From Gammaproteobacteria bacterium (GTDB lineage: Bacteria; Pseudomonadota; Gammaproteobacteria; Xanthomonadales; Xanthomonadaceae), in NCBI GenBank assembly GCA_025360985.1, contig JANYBA010000234.1, positions 1 to 11,129 of the forward strand: DNA of 11,129 nt. The letters are read 5' to 3'. The translations under genes were made by a program, and so were the position numbers. The notes below the pieces were generated by a model. The model saw nothing but the letters and a program-made list of their open reading frames with translations, was not told where the DNA came from and made no database searches. Shown piece by piece: positions 7,910 to 11,129 of the stretch. How positions within the stretch are numbered: position 1 is the first letter of the stretch; every line of letters starts with the position of its first letter.

Positions 7910-9157
7910 TCAAATATGCTCCAGATACGCCGCCTCGCCGTGGATCGATTCGTCGAGTCCCGCCGCTTCGCCGGCCTGGTCGACCTTCACCGGGGTAATC
8001 CGGTCGATCAGCCAGAGCATCCCGTAGGTGAACACGAACGCCCACGCCGAGGACAACATCACCGCGCCGACCTGGATGTAGAAGAAATGCGGATTGCCGC
8101 GCATCAGTCCGTCGACGCCAGCGGGATTGAATGCGGTCGTGGCAAAAACGCCGCACAGGACGATGCCGAGCGCGCCGCCGACGCCGTGCACGCCCCAAAC
8201 ATCAAGCGCGTCGTCCCAGCCGAGCCTGTTCTTCAACGCCACCGCATAGAAACAGACCACGCCGGAAACGACACCGATGATGACGGCCGTGGCCGGCGAC
8301 ACATAGCCGGCGGCCGGCGTGATCGTGGCCAGGCCGGCGACCGCACCGGTCAACAAGCCGAGGAACTTCGGCTTCTTGGTCGTCATCCAGTCCATGGCCA
8401 GCCAGGCGATGGCGGCGAAGCTGGCGGCGACGTCGGTATTGAGGAAAGCGACCGCGGTGACCGAATCGACGCGGAATTCGCTGCCGGCATTGAAGCCGTA
8501 CCAGCCGAACCAGAGCAGGCCGGTGCCGAGCGCCACCAGCGGGATGGAGTGCGGGCCGCGATCCTCGACCTGGCGCTTGCCGACGTAGAGCACCGACGCC
8601 AGCGCGGCGATACCGGCGATGTTGTGCACGACGATGCCGCCGGCGAAATCGAGCACGCCCCAGCTGGCGAGGATTCCGCCGCCCCAGATCATGTGCACGA
8701 ACGGGAAGTAGACCAGCACCAGCCAGGCGGTCAGGAACAGCATGTAGGCCTTGAAGGTGACCCGGTTGGCGAAGGCGCCGGTGATCAGTGCTGGCGTGAT
8801 GATCGCGAACATCATCTGGTAGGCGCAGAACACGAACATCGGAATGGTCGGGTTGATCACCGACGGCGTATCCAGGGTGATGCCGCGCAGGAACGCCCAG
8901 TCGAAGTTGCCGAGAATCCCCATGTAATCGGTGCCGCTCTTCAGGTCGCCGCTGAAACACAGCGAGAAGCCAAACGCCCACCAGAGCACCGTCGTCCAGC
9001 CCATGGACACGAAGCTCTGGATCATGATCGCCAGGACATTCTTGCGACCGACCAGGCCGCCATAGAAAAACGCCAGCCCGGGCGTCATCAACATGACCAG
9101 GCTCGAGCACAGCAACATGAAGGCGGTATTGCCGGTGTCGATGACCATGGGCTGCAT
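7910..9157 (-). CDS. amt: Ammonium transporter, Amt/Mep/Rh family
   Basis: This 415-residue inner-membrane channel for ammonium/ammonia has about eleven TM helices, the length of a mature AmtB. Pore residues are in place: gate phenylalanines F117 (YQMMFAIIT) and F222 (WYGFNAGS), recruitment-site W158 and S226, D170 in LDFAGG, and the twin histidines H178 (VVHN) and H324 (WGVHGVGG). The C-terminal tail LDESIHGEAAYLEHI keeps the shape of the segment that binds PII proteins in E. coli AmtB. The start is ATG 9157, with AAGGGG eight bases upstream. Upstream in-frame sequence overlaps the preceding lipoprotein gene and is not Amt-like. There is no cleavable signal peptide, unlike E. coli AmtB and more like Amt-1 types. 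It lies 25 nt behind the lipoprotein gene in a run of four co-directional genes. No glnK is present here. Confidence 0.96.
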   Translation of the reverse strand: MQPMVIDTGNTAFMLLCSSLVMLMTPGLAFFYGGLVGRKNVLAIMIQSFVSMGWTTVLWWAFGFSLCFSGDLKSGTDYMGILGNFDWAFLRGITLDTPSVINPTIPMFVFCAYQMMFAIITPALITGAFANRVTFKAYMLFLTAWLVLVYFPFVHMIWGGGILASWGVLDFAGGIVVHNIAGIAALASVLYVGKRQVEDRGPHSIPLVALGTGLLWFGWYGFNAGSEFRVDSVTAVAFLNTDVAASFAAIAWLAMDWMTTKKPKFLGLLTGAVAGLATITPAAGYVSPATAVIIGVVSGVVCFYAVALKNRLGWDDALDVWGVHGVGGALGIVLCGVFATTAFNPAGVDGLMRGNPHFFYIQVGAVMLSSAWAFVFTYGMLWLIDRITPVKVDQAGEAAGLDESIHGEAAYLEHI

Positions 9158-9182
9158 AGCGATTTCCCCTTGATGAAGCGCT

Positions 9183-9704
9183 TCAGCGGACTTCGAATTG
9201 CTCGCTCTGCATCGACTGGTCGTCGACGGCGATATCGAGCTGGTAGTGGCCCTTGGGCCAGCCTTTCGGTTGGCGCAGGTGGAAGGTCGCCAGCATCGGT
9301 CCGTCCGGCACCAGGCGCTGGTCGTTTTGCGCGAGCAGCTTGCCCTCGGCATCGAGCCAGCGCGCCGACAACTTCAGGCCCTGGTGCTTGCCGGTGCTGA
9401 TCACCGTGGCATAGATCTGGTCCTTGGGCGAAAACACGCTGCGTTCCTCGGCGATGTCGTTGCCGACGTCGAGCGCGCGGCCGAGCGACACGCGCATGAT
9501 CTTGAAATCGCCGAGCGCCGGCGTCGTGGCCGCAGCCGCGGCAGGCGCGATGCTGGCCTCGGTCGCCGGCGCGATCGATTCCTCCGGCTGGGCCGGATCG
9601 GCGACTTGCAGTTGCACCGGCGCCGGGCGCTTGCAGGCAACGAGCGCGCACAGGGCGGTCGCGATCAGGACGGCGCGAAAAATCGAACGGCTTGTCGTCG
9701 GCAT
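9183..9704 (-). CDS. Predicted lipoprotein of unrecognised family
   Basis: This 173-residue protein begins with a signal (IFRAVLIATALCA) and lipobox LVAC, so C24 should be lipidated and the protein anchored to the periplasmic face of a membrane. A low-complexity Pro/Ala/Glu spacer (about 27-64) contains SIAPA twice. The globular part (about 65-173) looks all-beta and reads FSPKDQIYATVISTG, LSARWLDAEGKLL, PDGPMLATFHLRQPKGWPKG and HYQLDIAVDD. This resembles an Ig- or C2-like sandwich, but I cannot name a family. The start is ATG 9704, with GAGG five bases upstream, right after the queF stop (11-nt gap). It is 25 nt before amt. Tight packing implies co-transcription with queF and amt. No function can be given; residues after C24 (K, R) do not give a clear sorting signal. 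Confidence 0.85.
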   Translation of the reverse strand: MPTTSRSIFRAVLIATALCALVACKRPAPVQLQVADPAQPEESIAPATEASIAPAAAAATTPALGDFKIMRVSLGRALDVGNDIAEERSVFSPKDQIYATVISTGKHQGLKLSARWLDAEGKLLAQNDQRLVPDGPMLATFHLRQPKGWPKGHYQLDIAVDDQSMQSEQFEVR

Positions 9705-9715
9705 GCGGACCTCGG

Positions 9716-10543
9716 TTACTGGCGCGCGGTACGGGTGTTGTCGGGCAGCAGGCCGCCCGGCGTGCAGCGGAAGGGATTGATGTCCAGGCCGCCGCGCCGA
9801 GTGTAGCGCGCATACACCGACAGGCGCGAAAGCCCGCCCTGGCGCAGCAGGTCGAGGAAGATGCGCTCGACGCAGTCTTCGTGGAAGGCGGCGTGCTGCC
9901 GGTACGAGGCCAGGTAGCGCAGCAGTCCGTCGCGGCCCAGGCGCGGCCCGTGGTAGGCGATCTGCACGCTGGCCCAATCCGGCTGGCCGGTGACCGGGCA
10001 GTTGGACTTGAACAGGTGCGAGACCAGGGTTTCGTCGGTCACCGCATCCGGATTGCCGTACAGCAAGGACGAATCGGGCGGCCCGTAGGTGTGGATTTCG
10101 ATTGGCAGGTCGTCGATGACCTCGCCGGCGAGATTGGAAATGACCGCCGACTGCGGCGAGGTCAGCGTCGCCAGTTGCACGCTCACCGACGCGCCGGCCG
10201 CGCCCGACAGGTCGTGCGCCAGCATCGTCCGCAAGGTGTCGGTGTCCGGTACGCGGGTCTGGTTGTAGCCATTGAGGTAGAGCTTGAAGCTCTTGGACTC
10301 GATCAGGTTCGGCGAGTCGGCCGGCACCCGGAATTCGGCCATGGCGGCGCGCGGCTTGCCTCGATGGTCGAGCCACGACAGTTCATACGCATTCCAGACG
10401 TCGACGCCGATGAACGGCAGCTCGGCGCCGAGGTCGAGGGCGCTGCGCCCGCCGATCCGCGCGACCGGATCGAGCAAGGCCGGGTCGTATCCGCCGGAAT
10501 AGTCCGTCGGCTTGCCGAGATGGGTGGGCTCACGCGGATCCAT
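9716..10543 (-). CDS. queF: NADPH-dependent 7-cyano-7-deazaguanine reductase (long-form QueF)
   Basis: QueF reduces the nitrile of preQ0 to the amine preQ1 with two NADPH, a step in queuosine tRNA-modification biosynthesis in the cytoplasm. The 275-residue length fits the two-domain proteobacterial form (E. coli about 282). Residues 82-89 give the QueF motif ESKSFKLY. The catalytic set is complete and correctly spaced: nucleophile C182 and D189 in SNCPVTGQPDW, and H221/E222 in AAFHEDC. These offsets (+7, +39, +40) match those I recall for V. cholerae QueF (C194, D201, H233, E234). Start is ATG 10543 with only a weak GAGA SD; coupling to the upstream M20 gene, which ends 24 nt before, is plausible. 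The lipoprotein gene begins 11 nt after the stop. No other queuosine gene is in the window. Confidence 0.96.
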   Translation of the reverse strand: MDPREPTHLGKPTDYSGGYDPALLDPVARIGGRSALDLGAELPFIGVDVWNAYELSWLDHRGKPRAAMAEFRVPADSPNLIESKSFKLYLNGYNQTRVPDTDTLRTMLAHDLSGAAGASVSVQLATLTSPQSAVISNLAGEVIDDLPIEIHTYGPPDSSLLYGNPDAVTDETLVSHLFKSNCPVTGQPDWASVQIAYHGPRLGRDGLLRYLASYRQHAAFHEDCVERIFLDLLRQGGLSRLSVYARYTRRGGLDINPFRCTPGGLLPDNTRTARQ

Positions 10544-10567
10544 GGCGCGATTCTCGCATGCCCGCCG

Positions 10568-11129
10568 TCAGGGAGCGCCGACGCCATTGAGATAATCGAG
10601 CGCCACCTGCAGCATCGCCTTGGTGCCGACCGCCAGCGCCGATTCGTCGAAGTAGAACTTGGGCGAATGGTTGGGCGGCGCGGTCGCGGGGTCCTGCCCG
10701 GCCGGAGTCGAGCCGACCAGGAAATAGACGCCTGGTACGGTATTGGCGAACTCGGAAAAATCCTCCGCCACCGTCATGATCGGGATGGGCACGACGTTGT
10801 CGGCACCCACCGCCCGTTGCAGGCTGGGCAATACGCGCTGGCTCAGCGCCGGGTCGTTGACTGTGATCGGAACCCCGGGGCGATCCGGGATCTGCGCGAC
10901 GACGGTGGCGCCATTGGCAGCAGCGACGTTTTCCGCCACCGACTTGAGTTCGTCGAAGACCTGCTGGCGCATGCCCGGATCGAAAGTGCGGATGGTGCCG
11001 ACCAGGTCGACTTCATCCGGGATGATGTTGTAGCGGATGCCGCCCTTGATCGCGCCGAAGCTGAGCACCGCCGGTTGTTTGGTGATGTCCAGGCGCCGGC
11101 TGACGATGTTCTGCGCGGTGACGATGATG
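10568..11129 (-). CDS. M20-family amidohydrolase, C-terminal part (5' end outside window)
   Basis: The visible 186 residues are the C-terminal part of an M20D-type amidohydrolase, related to hippurate, N-acyl-amino-acid and IAA-amino-acid hydrolases. The first visible part is the end of the lid/dimerisation domain: IVTAQNIVSRRLD, LSFGAIKGGIRYNIIPDEVD and LVGTIRTFDPGMRQ. The catalytic domain follows with TVAEDFSEFANTVPGVYFLVG and the conserved PNHSPKFYFDESALAVG, whose His is a metal or active-site residue of the family. The stop is TGA at 10568-10570. The N-terminus, start codon, any signal peptide and remaining metal ligands lie outside, so cellular location and substrate are open. It is the first visible gene of the minus-strand run leading to queF, the lipoprotein and amt, with 24 nt to queF. 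Confidence 0.92.
   Translation of the reverse strand, partial: IIVTAQNIVSRRLDITKQPAVLSFGAIKGGIRYNIIPDEVDLVGTIRTFDPGMRQQVFDELKSVAENVAAANGATVVAQIPDRPGVPITVNDPALSQRVLPSLQRAVGADNVVPIPIMTVAEDFSEFANTVPGVYFLVGSTPAGQDPATAPPNHSPKFYFDESALAVGTKAMLQVALDYLNGVGAP

Noticed and set aside
9158..9352. N-terminal 65-residue extension of Amt
   Set aside because: It overlaps the lipoprotein gene in another frame, is Ser/Arg/Thr-rich shadow sequence, and ATG 9157 has AAGGGG and an Amt-like N-terminus.
7808..9400. Long plus-strand open frame opposite amt
   Set aside because: Amt pore motifs on the minus strand explain the region; the antisense frame is rich in His/Arg/Asp in a way typical of shadow translation.
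9705..10376. Large N-terminal extension of the lipoprotein frame into queF
   Set aside because: It would bury the lipobox signal peptide and overlap queF; the start at 9704 places the signal at the N-terminus with GAGG upstream.

Overview
The window is about 11 kb of GC-rich bacterial chromosome with short intergenic gaps and mostly clear Shine-Dalgarno (SD) sites. Gene content points to a gammaproteobacterium of the Xanthomonadales/Lysobacterales type: an NADP isocitrate dehydrogenase, a TolB-N/TPR membrane protein, a Tat-exported M24 peptidase, a long-form QueF and a PAS-GGDEF sensor. This placement is inference from gene style, since no rRNA or marker phylogeny is available. I see no tRNA, rRNA, CRISPR array, complete insertion sequence or phage gene.

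Layout. Positions 1-1323 (minus) hold icd, cut at its 3' end by the window edge. Divergently, 1479-3095 (plus) encodes an inner-membrane protein with two N-terminal TM helices, a TolB-N/FlgO-like domain and TPRs. It is followed 37 nt later by a Tat-exported M24 metallopeptidase (3133-4398). The 192-nt gap at 4399-4590 is unusual: a perfect 12-nt tandem repeat, a repeat-like motif, and a 12-bp perfect inverted repeat sit just upstream of a six-TM/PAS/PAS/GGDEF diguanylate cyclase (4591-6456). A small YCII-like protein (6565-6915, plus) overlaps tail to tail with a CPBP (CAAX-type) membrane protease (6884-7774, minus, TTG start).

From 11129 down to 7910, four minus-strand genes are packed with gaps of 11-25 nt and probably form one transcript: an M20 amidohydrolase (N-terminus outside the window), queF, an unrecognised lipoprotein, and an Amt ammonium transporter. 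A strong hairpin lies between amt and the CPBP gene.

Functional picture. Most genes are housekeeping or envelope functions: TCA cycle, queuosine biosynthesis, ammonium uptake, peptide and amide hydrolysis, and c-di-GMP signalling. I did not find a clear new defence or mobile system. The items most worth a second look are the composite repeat and structured leader before the GGDEF gene, the unknown lipoprotein wedged between queF and amt, and the TPR-protein/peptidase pair, whose junction carries a 16-nt near-perfect tandem duplication.
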